Origin: Paratinospora sagittata
Taxonomy: Eukaryota > Streptophyta > Magnoliopsida > Ranunculales > Menispermaceae
DNA length: 64,000 nt
NCBI GenBank assembly: GCA_035771175.1
Contig: CM069593.1
Span: 43,709,741 to 43,773,740 of the forward strand
Reading direction: 5' to 3'
Shown here: positions 1 to 33,419 of the stretch, in pieces
How positions within the stretch are numbered: position 1 is the first letter of the stretch
Layout: every line of letters starts with the position of its first letter
Translations under genes and position numbers: made by a program
The notes under the pieces: generated by a model
The model's database searches: none
What the model was told of the DNA's origin: nothing
The model's input: only the letters and a program-made list of their open reading frames with translations

Positions 1-3000
1 TGCAGGAGTAATCTGTTCGCACCCCAATGAAGAATTCGTTAATTCTTTTTGAGCACTCTATAAAATTGAAACACTCAAATAGTTCAAAGCCACCTTTACT
101 ATTCTAAATAAGAACAACATTATATCCTTTGTACTATGAATGTAAACATCAAAGAAGTATGAAACGACAGTCAATGAGTTCTTTCAAGAAGAAAAATGTG
201 GTCAATATGAGTCAAACCTTCCCCATGCCCGGTATCATTCCAATAACACGGCTCATCGAGCCCATCTTTGCAACAGCACGGGTCTGCTTTAGGAAATCAT
301 TGAAGTCAAAATTTGCACTCATTATCTTCTTTTGCAATTCCTCGGCATCTTCTTGGCGCATCTACTCAGACAAATGTGATCAGAACCAATTGATAATAAA
401 CTCCTGAAAAGAAATATAACTTATGTAATTAATGCATACTCACAACTTCTTGTGCCTTCTCAACAAATGAAAGAACATCCCCCATTCCTAATATTCGTCC
501 AGCCATACGATCTGGGTAGAAAGGTTCTAGGTCTTCCATGCGCTCTCCACGTCCTACGAGCTTGATTGGTTTTCCTGAAACCTGGCATAATTTAATCAAT
601 AATTAACAAGTTAGAAAAACAATTTATTCGCTTGGATAAATATATTCATATGTAAGTGAACTACAAAAGACTGAAAGGATCTTCATTGGTAGGGAAACAC
701 CTCTTTGACACTCAAAGCTGCTCCACCTCTAGAATCTCCATCTAGCTTTGTCAGTATTGCACCAGTAATTCCGATCTCAAGATTAAATGTTGTGACCAAA
801 GCTGCAAACAAAGCCAAAATCTATATACTGAGAGGAAATACTGGAAGCTGGTAATAATTCTTTACCAAGATTTCATGACCACCTTGAGAGTCATTGCAGA
901 AGAAATTTGGAGACTATACAACATATTGCAAAGATCAAAAAAAGGGCTATGGTTCAGTGTGGAATACATTATCTGAAATGAACACAGCATGCATACTAGA
1001 AAGGGTCAAAATCAAGGTACAGTAAGAAATTAAGAAACACAATTTCAATATCAAAATAACACCTAGACCACCATGGGAGTTGATACTTGCCCCAGTATGA
1101 TAATCTTTGGCATTTATATTACAAAACATGCATTTCTTTGTATTTTGGCAAAATCAAGATACATACGCAACCTAAATATATGAATAAATATTTGACAAAT
1201 GAAAATTTCTTACATCCAAGTTCTCGGGTACAAGCACAGAATGGGACGTTAGTCTATTGCATATATTGTCTTCCCCGAAACCTTGACAGTGGACAGGAAT
1301 CAGGGAAACAAGTATCAACAATAAATTTATGAAAGATGAAAGTATGATTTTCGCATGTTTAAAAGTATGATGAATAACATAATCTTGTCTAATAGCTCAT
1401 ATCAGAAACTAACTTCGCTCAATAATATGAATCTCCTAAAACTGTATCCATGCACTGAAATATACGAAACATAACCTAAATTTGGTAAGTACAACATCAA
1501 ATACCGGCAGCTTCTTGGCCTGTCATTGCATCTACCACAAGCAGAACTTCTGTGGGGTTCAACACTCGCTTAACTTCCTTCAATTCATCCATCATTGCTT
1601 TATCTATCTGATAAGAAAAATGCATTGTCAGCTCATAAAAAAGGTTATCTTAAGAAGTTTCTCCATCAAAACATCTTGAACATTTCTCATATAACCTGAA
1701 GTCTTCCAGCAGTATCAACTATGACAACATCTATATTCTTCTTTTTTGCCTCTTGTAGACCTTGTCTAGCTATTTCTGCCGGCTTTACATCAGTTCCTGC
1801 TGTGTAGACAGGTACTTTTACCTGTCACAAGCTGATGAATGAATATGAGATTGAAATAAATGAAATAATTCTGATTTTGAACAAAGAATCAGTAATTAAA
1901 GCTAAGGTCTGGTCAGATCATTACCTACTGCACCTAGTAAAATCCTACATTGTCCCCTTACAGATATATTAAATCACTTAAATTTGCCATGATGATACAC
2001 AATGTAGTTGATATTGATGCCCGTAATGTTTTAATTATTACTCTTGATTATATTAGTCTTTCTTTGATTAATTTTATTTGATTTCATCCCTTTTCTGTAC
2101 TTCTATATTTTGCTGATATAATACACACCAAGTTCAGAAGAAAGAGGCAGCTTTAGCTCGTAAAGTATTAGTATTTCTCATAACTCTTTCAAATTTTTAT
2201 TATCTCAAACAAGATCTATTTTAAGGAATATCAAGAAGAATTCAAACTTAGATTCCGAAACAGGGCTTCCCAAGTTAGACTCCTAAACACAGGAGGGATA
2301 ATCACAAAACTCATTTACCCCTTCACCCAAAATAACAAGTTGGTCAATTGCAGCCGGCCTGTACACATCTGCAGCAACAAGCATTGAGCTTTTCTCCTGT
2401 CAAAAATGGCCTTAAGATTGAGCAAGAGATAAAAGATGCAGTTATGTCCCAGAAGAAAGTTTCATTAAGACTAAGAGAGATTCCAGGCAGGACCTGTTTC
2501 TTAAGATAATAAGCCAACTTTGCACAGACAGTTGTCTTTCCAACACCTTGCAGACCTGCCAGTAATATCACTGTTGGGCCAGATTTTGCGAAAACCAGTT
2601 CAGATACCTCACCACCCATCAATTTCACAAGCTCATCATGCACAATCTGTGAAAGAACATTAGATAGAAGTAAAGACTCCCAAAATCATTAATCATGTCC
2701 TGAACCAAACTTCTTCCATGAAAACATACACGGCAAAAAAACTACCACAAAAGTTAACTTTTTCTTTTTCACGGTAAATAAGCAGGCCACAAAAGTTAAC
2801 TTATTGTGTAATAATAAGCAATAAAGAAAAGACCCGGCAATCTATTAGATATCAATGCTAATTAGAAATGTCGATAAACATCATTTTCATGGTTTAAGGA
2901 AGTTAATGAGGCACATTGGATCTATGATCAGATGGAGCACTAGGAAAGTCTTATCCAAAAAAAAAAAAGGGCTTACCTTAACTAACTGTTGATCTGGCTT

Positions 3001-4831
3001 GACCCCGCGAATCAAGCCCACACCAACAGCTTGTTCACTGACTGCCTGGACAAACCTTCTCACTACAGGCAAGCTAACCTGTGCAAGAATCAAAACTTGA
3101 AAATTGACCTCACGACCGAAGAAATAGAAAAAAATGTAAAAAAATTACAAAATGGAGAAGCTTACATCTGCTTCTAAAAGAGCTCTTCTAATATCTCGCA
3201 TCGGCTCAACGATATTCTCCTTTGTCAGAATCTCTAAACAAAAGAAGTCAGATAAAAAAGGCAACTTATCAAGGTGACAATAAATTCAAACCAATAGGCA
3301 CTAGAATCACGATGCATGTAATATTAGATAACCATCACAATCAAAAGCTATGGCTTATATCTGGAGGCCTAGAAATTAAGATGTCATTAAAACTCTCCAT
3401 CGCACATAGCCCCATTCTACACATAAAAAGACATAAGGGAGATGGAAGAAGCAGCAAATATCACACATGTGAACAGGGCACATGCAAATGCTAATAAAGA
3501 GTCTTGAACCGAATACCTCTCATATACTTGAGCTTAGATAACAAGTGAATAATGCAATGAGAATCAAAGATGAAGAGAAGAGAATGCTATAATGCTAGGG
3601 TCTAATAATTGTATTTGAGAATAAAAAAAAATACAAAGAAAACGAAGATAACATATAATCTTACAAGAAAATTACAAGACTACCCTAACAACAAATAGAC
3701 TATAATTCTTCCAATTATATAGATTTTCAATATAATCTCACCACTAATATAGCTTTCAAGTCAAGCGGTTCCTACTGTTCAAAATCACTCAACCAAAAAG
3801 CTATAGCTTATAGTGGGGCTCAACAATGCATGTCAAGCTACTACTAACACTCTCCCTCACGTGCAGCCCCATCCTACACATAGAGAGTCAGAACATGCAA
3901 ACGTCAATAACCAGACTTGTACCTAAGACCTCTTGCAAAACTAAAGTTTTGATGCCATGTTAGAAACCACTCAACCCAAAAGTTATAGCTTATAAGTGGA
4001 GACTCAACAATATATATCAAGCTACTACTAACACCTACATGGTATCAAAGCTCTGATTTATGAGGGATCTTGGGTCCACATAGCATTTACATGTTAGGGT
4101 CGTGCATGAAGGCGAATGTTAGTGATTAATGTACATTGCAAGTCACCGAGAGGCTCCCCCCAACACTATTCATGTTAAACATCATAACTTAGTGCATGAT
4201 TCGAATGTAGTCATATAGTAACTTGACAATAATGTTTTTATAAATGTCTTCCATTAATGTCACTAAAGCACTTTCCATCTGAAACCTTACTTTGATTACA
4301 CCTGTTCCAGTCCTTGCAGCAAAGATATATCAGTTAAACCATTTCTTGCTAACTAAGAAAAAGAATAAGAAAAAACAACAACAAGAAGAAATTAAACCTT
4401 CTCCCCTGAGCTTCTTCCAAGCTTCTTCAAGCCCACTTGTTAGCTGCCCAAACATCTCTGATCTAACAACACCCTTCATTTCCTTAGTACTGATCCTCAA
4501 ACTCCTAGAATTCACCAATCCCCATATATCCCTCTGAGATTATAACCAATACCCATTAACAAATTATCTTCAAAAAAACTAAAACCCATAAGAATTCAAA
4601 CAAAAACGCACAAAATTTCCAACAAATTAAGTTTCATTGTACATATAGCTTCTCCGAGCTTACCGTGAACCCATTTCTTAAAGAGTACCCAACAGAGAGC
4701 GTCGAGCCAGACCATGAAGAACTGAACTTGGTTGATTTTCTCGAGATGCGTGTGCTCTGATTCGAGGAAATTGGAGGAGAAGTTGCAGAGAAAACGCGGG
4801 AAGCAGCGGAAGAATGAAGAATGGCTTCCAT
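1..4831 (-). CDS. cpSRP54: Chloroplast signal recognition particle 54 kDa protein (cpSRP54), 3' end outside window
   Basis: GTPase subunit of the stromal signal recognition particle, which carries light-harvesting proteins and nascent thylakoid proteins to the membrane. Exons on the minus strand: 4831-4664, 4533-4398, 3233-3166, 3078-2977, 2646-2494, 2396-2319, 1821-1696, 1607-1505, 801-701, 581-444, 361-218, and 12-1 continuing off the edge. All junctions are GT-AG with consistent phase, giving 443 codons. Order of domains: Ser-rich transit peptide (begins [10 protein letters not shown]), N domain ([17 protein letters not shown]), then the G domain with [26 protein letters not shown] and [12 protein letters not shown], then the start of the M domain ([12 protein letters not shown], ending [12 protein letters not shown]). 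I chose the ATG at 4831 over the in-frame one 24 bases upstream because MEA is the usual start in plant orthologues and the upstream one adds an odd leader. Very confident for identity; exon 12 rests on 12 bases. Confidence 0.95.
3321..4060. repeat. Dispersed repeat with 72-bp direct repeats in cpSRP54 intron 2, TRIM-like remnant
   Basis: Intron 2 (3234-4397) carries a repeat of which a diverged piece (from about 3350) and a better piece (3779-4034) are recognisable. In the latter, a segment beginning CACTCAACC and containing AGCTATAGCTTATA occurs at 3779-3849 and again at 3963-4034, about 184 bases apart. Downstream at about 4040 is TGGTATCAAAGCTCTG, close to a plant initiator-tRNA primer-binding site. 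A related stretch sits in the HHE gene intron near 56160-56275. This could be a small LTR (TRIM-type) remnant; the boundaries are not clear. Confidence 0.4.
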
Positions 4832-4923
4832 GGCGTTTGTGCGAAATTGGAGCAAACTGACTTCGAGTTTCAGTGATTTTATCTACTGAAAATCTATCCG
4901 TTTGTCTGGGTTTGCTCTGGACT

Positions 4924-4955
4924 GACACGTGTCGGTTTTGAGCTGTGTGGGCCCA
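4924..4955 (-). promoter_or_regulatory. cpSRP54 proximal promoter: G-box palindrome and site II-like element
   Basis: About 95-125 bases upstream of the cpSRP54 start lie a perfect palindrome GACACGTGTC (4924-4933), a G-box/ABRE core, and TGGGCCCA (4948-4955), the TGGGCC site II motif bound by TCP factors in many plant housekeeping promoters. G-boxes are common in promoters of nuclear photosynthesis genes, so their presence fits the target. Motif match only; function is inferred. Confidence 0.5.
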
Positions 4956-5446
4956 TGAAGAGGCCTGTGTTTTTAGATTTTATTTATTGGCATGATTATT
5001 TGTTTATACCCACGAAAAGACATCAAAAAATAATATATTATAATTAGACAAGTTTTGAACACGTTAGAGTCACATTGGCACTAACGTGTCGAAAACTTGC
5101 CCAGTAGCAACATCATTTTTTTTAAATCTCAAGCCTGGGCAACATAAGTTAAAAAAAATATTACATTCATGCCGCTCATTGAATGAGCACATGAGGAAAA
5201 AATATGAAAAAACTCAGCATGAGCTAAAAAATAAAAACTCCTTGACAGTCCAAAAATTGTCTAATTTTTGTTCGGTAAAAAAAAAATCTTGTGGTTTCAC
5301 TTCGGTGAAGCCAAACAGTTTACTTTAATGTTTGATTTTCTTAAAAACTAAAATTTCGGATGGGATTCCAAAATTTAATTAGGCATGAGAACAAAATTTT
5401 GTCGTCTCCAGAGGTCCGTGGGATGGTATTAAAACTAGCTCAAAAA

Positions 5447-5812
5447 TGGCCTGTGATGGCCTTAAACAACTTAAGTTAGATGTAAAAGTTTCAAATAATA
5501 TTAAAATCTAGTGGGGTCTTCAAAAATTCATCAGGTTTTCGGTGCGGGGTACGGGCTCTTAAAAAAGGTTGGGGGTACTTATTGGGACGTGTCGAGAGTA
5601 GTTGAAAAAAAAAATATGTCGGATAGTCCATAGTGGCCTTAACAGCTAAAGTTTTATCTAAAAGCTTTATATAATATTAAAATCTGGTAGAGGGTCAAAA
5701 ATTTATTTGAAATTTGGTGCAAGGTACGAGAGCCTTGAATAGTTGGAGACACTTATTAGGACGTGTCGTGAGTGGTTGAAAAAAAAATTGTTGAATAGCC
5801 TGTGATGGCCAT
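5447..5812. repeat. Diverged tandem repeat, period about 175-180 bp
   Basis: Two full units and the start of a third. Each begins near CCTGTGATGGCC or CCATAGTGGCC (about 5449, 5628 and 5801), then has AATATTAAAATCT, a GGTGC..GGTACG block, and ends with GGACGTGTCG followed by GTTGAAAAA. Units are diverged by substitutions and small indels. No coding potential is evident. It may be an old satellite-like amplification or a piece of a longer repeat family. Confidence 0.6.
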
Positions 5813-7411
5813 CATTATGAGCAATTTTTTTAAAATTTAATTTGAGGTTTTTTTTATTTTAAAGAACTCTGAATGGGCGGTGTGGATTTTTTTTTTTTTA
5901 CATATTAGGATTTTTAAATTTTAAACTACTATTTTTCATTCAATAAGCGGCATGGCATGAGACTTAAAAAGAAAAAATAGACGTTGCTAAAATAATCATG
6001 CCTATAAATATAAAAAATTAAATGTTTTTGTTTATTGGCTATTTAGGACAACGAAACCTTCTCTTTTTTAATGGTATAATTGTTAAAGTTTGCACCACGA
6101 ATAAATAAATAAATAAATAATTGTGAAAGTTTGTGCTTTTTAATTTTAACCAATTAAAATTGAATAAATAATATTTAAAATAAAAATCTATTTTTTGTTT
6201 TTATTAAAAAAAATGTTTAAAAAATATATATTTTTAATATATTTTTTTGACATTATACTTAAAAATTATTAGATTGTCCTAAATCACATATTAATTATGT
6301 GATTTGAAATAATTAATATATAATTCAATACAATTTAAAATAATATAATATTAAAAAATATATTAAAAATATGTGTCCTGCATTATCCTTTTTTTTATAT
6401 GCCAATTACTTTTACTGTTGCTTAAGCTTCACTTTTATTAAATACATATTTAATTAGATGTACTCAACTCAACAAAATAAGGTTGTTTTTTAACGGGTAG
6501 TTAATGATTTATTATTTTATTTATAAGAAAATATTAATTTTATGGTAAAAAATATATTTATGTTTATTAGATATATATAATTAACGTATTTCTTAAAAAT
6601 ATTTGGACTGGATTTTTCAATAAAAATAAATAAATAAAGGTATAAACAAACTCAAATTCGAAACAACTCTAATTTCTTTTATACTTAATTTCTTAATCCG
6701 CTGAGTTACGACAAATGGTAACATTGGGTCAATTTTCATATACAAAAGATTAATTTACTTCAAAATATTCAAAGTGCGACCTGGACGTTATCTTTTTGCT
6801 TGAGTGGGAAAAGAATCTGGAGACGCAACGTAGGCTATTAAAAGACCTACGGAGCTCGGTCCACTTGCCACTTGTCCCCTAGCCTACTAACCAACAAGAA
6901 AAAAACGCCCCTATTTCCTCCAGGCGAAAAGAAAAGTTAACTACTCCGAATGCTTCTCTATTTCAAGTTTCCCAAGCTACCCTTCATATTCTACACGTGT
7001 TTTTTTTTTAACTAATTTCGACATAAAATACCGTTTTATTTTCAAAAACTTAAAACGATACTCAAAACAAAACTTTTAATTAAGATTCTAACTTTTGCCC
7101 TTTTGCGCCATGTTTGATTATTAAAAGATATCAAGCACCCTTTAGTTTGTAATTTGGATATGAAAAGTTTAAATTTAAAAAAAAAAACTGTTTAGTTGGT
7201 TAAATTTAAAAACAAACTTACGAGTTTTTACTTTTTTTTTTTTTTTTGGTCAAGATTAAGAGATTTACTTGAAAACACAAATTTTTAAAAAATAATAAAA
7301 GTTATTTTTAAAATCTCACTTTTTAAACATAAACTAATGTATTTTTATTTCTCAATCTAATCAGTAATTTCAAATATAATTTTTTTTAATTCACGAATTT
7401 AAAATCTAAGA

Positions 7412-7594
7412 CCCTGTTTGGCTTGTGATTTAACTGTTTTTTGTATTTCAAAGTTGAAGAACATACAAAATTCATTTGATTGGGCTAAATAATAAAATAG
7501 TTTTTAAAATTTTTATAAAGGAAACAAGTTGTTTTTAAAATTTTTACTTTTTAAATAATATTTTAACTTCTTAATTACCAACCAAACGCAGCCT
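7412..7594. mobile_element. Short MITE-like element (about 180 bp)
   Basis: The left end CCCTGTTTGGCTTGTGATT is imperfectly complementary to the right end TTAATTACCAACCAAACGCA, the kind of TTTGG-containing terminal inverted repeat seen in hAT-type plant MITEs. The interior is AT-rich and non-coding. A target-site duplication was not clear, so the call is tentative. Confidence 0.45.
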
Positions 7595-8164
7595 GTTATT
7601 TTACTAAAAATAATAATAATTTTATCTTCTTCATCTAAAAATTAAGATAGTATTTAGTTTGGTATTTAAAAATATTTTTTCTATTTTTAAGATACGCAAA
7701 AAGTATAATTAAAAAACTTGAGAACCCAAATTTTTACTTTTTTGTGAGAAAGGATTAAAAAAGTATTTTTTTTAAATTACTCTACTAAACATATTTTTTA
7801 TTGTTTTTTATTATTATTTGAAAACTAAAACAATTTTTATGATTGTAAATCAAATATAACCTAAATCTGCAGTATATTATAATTAAGGAAAAAAAAATCA
7901 TATTACAAGTATTTTTTTCATGGGAATGAAAGCTCTTTTAATAAGGGTGATATTGAGTCGGGGGTTTTTACTCCCTCACCCACCCAACCAATGAAGTCGG
8001 GTCGGGTCAAGGTCAAGGTCGGCCGGTTGCTTCTACCCTATCTTATAAGGCTATTTTCGTCATTTCACATGTTAATAAAATTCGAAACAAGAGAGGGTCG
8101 GAACCGTACCTGAGAAGAATAGCAAGGGCAAATTCGGAACAAACCAATTTTTTTAATATCAGAG

Positions 8165-8449
8165 TAGCCGGGTTGTCGAAGAGGACGGGAATCTGTAGAG
8201 ATAGAGAGAGAGAGAGAAAGAGAGAGAAAAGGAAGGCTTCTTCTTAAAGCAATTTTCTCTCACTCTCTCTTCCTTCCAAAGCTCTCTCAGAATCGTCTAC
8301 AGGCGACGACAGAGCTCCGGAAAAGAAAAACCCTAGTTAAGCTCTAGAGCTCTCGCCATTTTCACGATTCAATTTTTTTCTTTTGATCCTTGTTCAGAAG
8401 GCTTTGATCTTGTGTTGTTATTCGGATTCCCCATTTCTCGCGCTTCAAA
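8165..8449 (+). promoter_or_regulatory. AMMECR1 5' leader: GA-rich tract and telo-box
   Basis: Upstream of the AMMECR1 start lie a purine GA tract (about 8198-8232), pyrimidine-rich CT stretches (8256-8275) and AAAACCCTAG (about 8327-8335), a telo-box-like motif frequent near the transcription start of plant housekeeping genes. No strong TATA box is seen at a fixed distance. The transcription start is not determined. Confidence 0.4.
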
Positions 8450-30193
<21,744 letters not shown>

Positions 30194-30936
30194 TTGTTCC
30201 ATCCAGCTTTAACTGAAGAAAAGGAAGCTGGTTTGGTTTGAAAAACTTCATTTTAGTGCTGTAGGAGCTGGAAAGAAAGAGGATTTGTTTGTGTTCCAGC
30301 CCTCTGCGTGATTATTCCTCTGGATTCTGTCTCCATTTTTTTTTCTTCAAATTCATTTGATTTGAAGGGAAAAAGAGAAAGGGGAACCCTTTTAAGTTGT
30401 ATTAAATTGTGACAACTGAAAATATGGATGTCCTGCAGCTTTACTCCGTTGTAGCTGCAAATTGTGTTTTAAACTCTAAGCTGGTGAAACTACTGAAAAT
30501 TCCTCTTTAAATATATGAAGCTCATAGATCATTGGGGAAGGTTTTAGATTAGAGAGGCTGTTTTGTTTGAAAGTCATGGCTGGCAGTTCAGCATGCTTAT
30601 TACCTTTTTTTGTCAAGAAAAGAAGAAGAAATGCCCATTAAAAACAAGTATTTTTGCAGTCAGGTTAAAATAAGTGTTTCAATGGCTATGATGCTTATTA
30701 AAATAATAAAAAATTAGTCAATCTTACAAAAGAGAGAAATCATTATGCATTAAAATAAAAAAAATGGGTTTGGTTATCCTAGGAGGGTTCAACTTTAAAT
30801 ATTATATTTATATTTTTTTAAATTAAGACACCTAAGAAGTTTTATTTTCTTGTACTAATAAAAGGTTTTTTCTTGGAAAAATAAATAAAATCTTTCGGAA
30901 TTTATCTGCATTGTATGTTTTACGTGGGCGCCCCAG
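30194..30936. other. AMMECR1 3' untranslated region and short intergenic
   Basis: The 3' UTR probably runs to about 30400-30520, given several AAATTG and AAATATATGAAG stretches; the exact poly(A) site is not determined. The rest is AT-rich with no gene. Confidence 0.5.
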
Positions 30937-31595
30937 TGTCACGGGCATATTGTCATGACCGACATGATACCCATGCGGCACCACGAATACTCATATTCGA
31001 GGCTTCAGCCGTTCACTCCATATTCATGTTATAGCGGAATTACATGAATAATCACTCGGACGGATCACTCGGATACCTTCAATAGCATATCTAGCACGGT
31101 GTCGCCCCGAACCATGCAATACCGGTAAGCTCCACGGATAACTCACTCGTGAGTATCCTCACAAGCACACTCCAGCACGTTGGCAAGAGATAGCTCAATA
31201 CGTTCAACTTGATAGCGGGTGGCCTAGCAGTGTCAGCTACCCAGCCCTGCCTATCAGTGAACCCCGCACTGCTATGCCACCTAACAGTGTCCCATAACCT
31301 ACCCGATGCTATGGGAACTACCATTACCCCCTTCAGGATGATGATAGCCGGCCCCTTGGGTTGCGCCAAGGGAGTGTCCTAAGCATGGCCAAGTAATGGC
31401 CATAAGGGTGAGTCGGACAACTACTCCTCCCCCTCAAGGTAGATGTTAAGCTTTAGGCTTGTTTCCAAAAGGAAACATCAAAATGTGAGGCCAATCATAC
31501 TGGGCCATATTTACGAGATTGCCATCTCCTCTTGAGACGAAACTTCACGGACCCTCTTCTTGAGTAACGGTGCATGTCTTGACATGACCGTGACA
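30937..31595 (-). repeat. 3' LTR of the young non-autonomous element
   Basis: Plus-strand ends TGTCACGG and CCGTGACA form a perfect 8-base inverted repeat. It contains a 92-codon minus-strand frame that is identical in both LTRs; this reflects LTR identity and not a gene. Confidence 0.9.
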
Positions 31596-32438
31596 AACTA
31601 CCCCACTTAAATGGTCGATGCCCTTCATCGACACAATCGCTGAGTTTGTCTTCTGATGCACCTTCCAGACGGATCCTCTCTCTGGCAACTCTATGCGCAC
31701 CACTGATTGTCGCACCCCAACTCGTGGTTCAACTTCTCTGCGCGAAGAACCACTCCTCTTAACTCTAACGATAGTTATCTACCTTGGGGCACCATTGTGG
31801 GACGAGCTAGCATTTACTTGATGTAGCTCTCCCTCGCACCTCCGTGCACTACTACTCCGTGTAGCAATGATCTCCCTTCTTGAGATCCTTAGTATCCCCT
31901 CTGGGACGAGCTAGCATTTCCCTAATGTAGCTCCCTCTCGCACCTCCGTGCTTTGACTGTTCTTCACCCTGTGCGTCTTCTTCACTAGTCCCTCGAACCC
32001 ACGCACCTCTGTGCTCGCCATCACCACGACGATGGTTCTTCACCCTGTGCTTCTGCTCGCACTAGTGCCTCAAACAAGTCACATTCCTTCCAGTCCCTCG
32101 ACCTCAGTCTTCACCCAGGAAGAAATAACCTTGAACTCTAGTCCCTCGACATGACGTCTTCACCCTGAGAACAAGAAGCTCACCCCATTTGCACTAATGG
32201 AGCTCACTTGTCGTTGCCACCTCCCTCTGATGCTCAAGCGAGTCTGCCACATACTGCCATCGCACACAAGAGTTGGCAACACGGATGGCCAGTAGTCCTT
32301 ACCACTACTCGGAACCATCTCACCCACCTATTGGATACTGCTCGGGTCAACTTGTATCCAGTATCCTCCCATGATCGTGCAATCTTGCACTAGCTCACCA
32401 CGAGGTTCGTGCAAGCTTGCTTTGCTCTGATACCATAT

Positions 32439-33097
32439 TGTCACAGGCATATTGTCATGACCGACATGATACCCATGCGGCACCACGAATACTCATATTC
32501 GAGGCTTCAGCCGTTCACTCCATATTCATGTTATAGCGGAATTACATGAATAATCACTCGGACGGATCACTCGGATACCTTCAATAGCATATCTAGCACG
32601 GTGTCGCCCCGAACCATGCAATACCGGTAAGCTCCACGGATAACTCACTCGTGAGTATCCTCACAAGCACACTCCAGCACGTTGGCAAGAGATAGCTCAA
32701 TACGTTCAACTTGATAGCGGGTGGCCTAGCAGTGTCAGCTACCCAGCCCTGCCTATCAGTGAACCCCGCACTGCTATGCCACCTAACAGTGTCCCATAAC
32801 CTACCCGATGCTATGGGAACTACCATTACCCCCTTCAGGATGATGATAGCCGGCCCCTTGGGTTGCGCCAAGGGAGTGTCCTAAGCATGGCCAAGTAATG
32901 GCCATAAGGGTGAGTCGGACAACTACTCCTCCCCCTCAAGGTAGATGTTAAGCTTTAGGCTTGTTTCCAAAAGGAAACATCAAAATGTGAGGCCAATCAT
33001 ACTGGGCCATATTTACGAGATTGCCATCTCCTCTTGAGACGAAACTTCACGGACCCTCTTCTTGAGTAACGGTGCATGTCTTGACATGACCGTGACA
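32439..33097 (-). repeat. 5' LTR of the young non-autonomous element
   Basis: Same length as the other LTR and offset from it by exactly 1502 bases. It begins TGTCACAGG, where the other begins TGTCACGGG: the only difference I saw. It ends about 330 bases upstream of the VAMP727 leader. Confidence 0.9.
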
Positions 33098-33419
33098 CCA
33101 GGCTCGATGGCCTAACTTCGCCGTCAATTATACTTGGGTCAAAATGAGTTTGAACAGTTACAAAACAACTCTTTTTTTTATATTCACCATTTTTTTTTTT
33201 TTTTTTTTTTTGGGGAACATTTATGTATTAGTACTTTCAATATATTTTTTTACTATGATTTAGTTAGTTACTTCTAGGCTTCTAGCCAATCTGTTATTCT
33301 GTGCTGGAAGAGAGGCTATTATTGTAATTAAATACATAGTTTCGGACATTTTCTAAAAGACAAATTTCTATTTCTTCCTCAAATTCCACGTTTTATAACC
33401 AACTGGGCCAAACTCTCGT

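Larger units (their letters stand above)
4956..8164. other. AT-rich intergenic region between divergent cpSRP54 and AMMECR1 genes
   Basis: Very AT-rich DNA with no credible gene. It contains a diverged tandem repeat (5447-5812), a short (AAAT)n run near 6100-6120, a MITE-like segment (7412-7594) and long A/T runs. The two flanking genes are divergent, so both promoters lie at its ends. Short open frames here have no codon or homology support. Confidence 0.7.
30937..33097 (-). mobile_element. Young non-autonomous LTR element (TRIM/LARD-like), 2.16 kb
   Basis: Two 659-base LTRs (30937-31595 and 32439-33097) flank an 843-base interior. Minus-strand order: 5' LTR on the right, primer-binding site TGGTATCAGAGC (32424-32435) three bases from it, interior, purine tract (AAGTGGGGTAG, about 31603), 3' LTR on the left. 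The direct repeat CCAG flanks both sides (30933-30936 and 33098-33101). The interior has no gag or pol, so it must be mobilised by another element. It has internal short repeats (CTCGCACCTCCGTGC twice). By eye the LTRs differ at one base, near position 7. GC content is clearly higher than in the neighbourhood. Confidence 0.92.

Noticed and set aside
129..407. Plus-strand open frame at the left edge
   Set aside because: It is antisense shadow of cpSRP54 exon 11 and the neighbouring intron.
31091..31369. 92-codon open frame on the minus strand, repeated identically at 32593-32871
   Set aside because: It lies wholly inside the two near-identical LTRs. Identity is explained by LTR duplication, and there is no gag/pol or host family signature.
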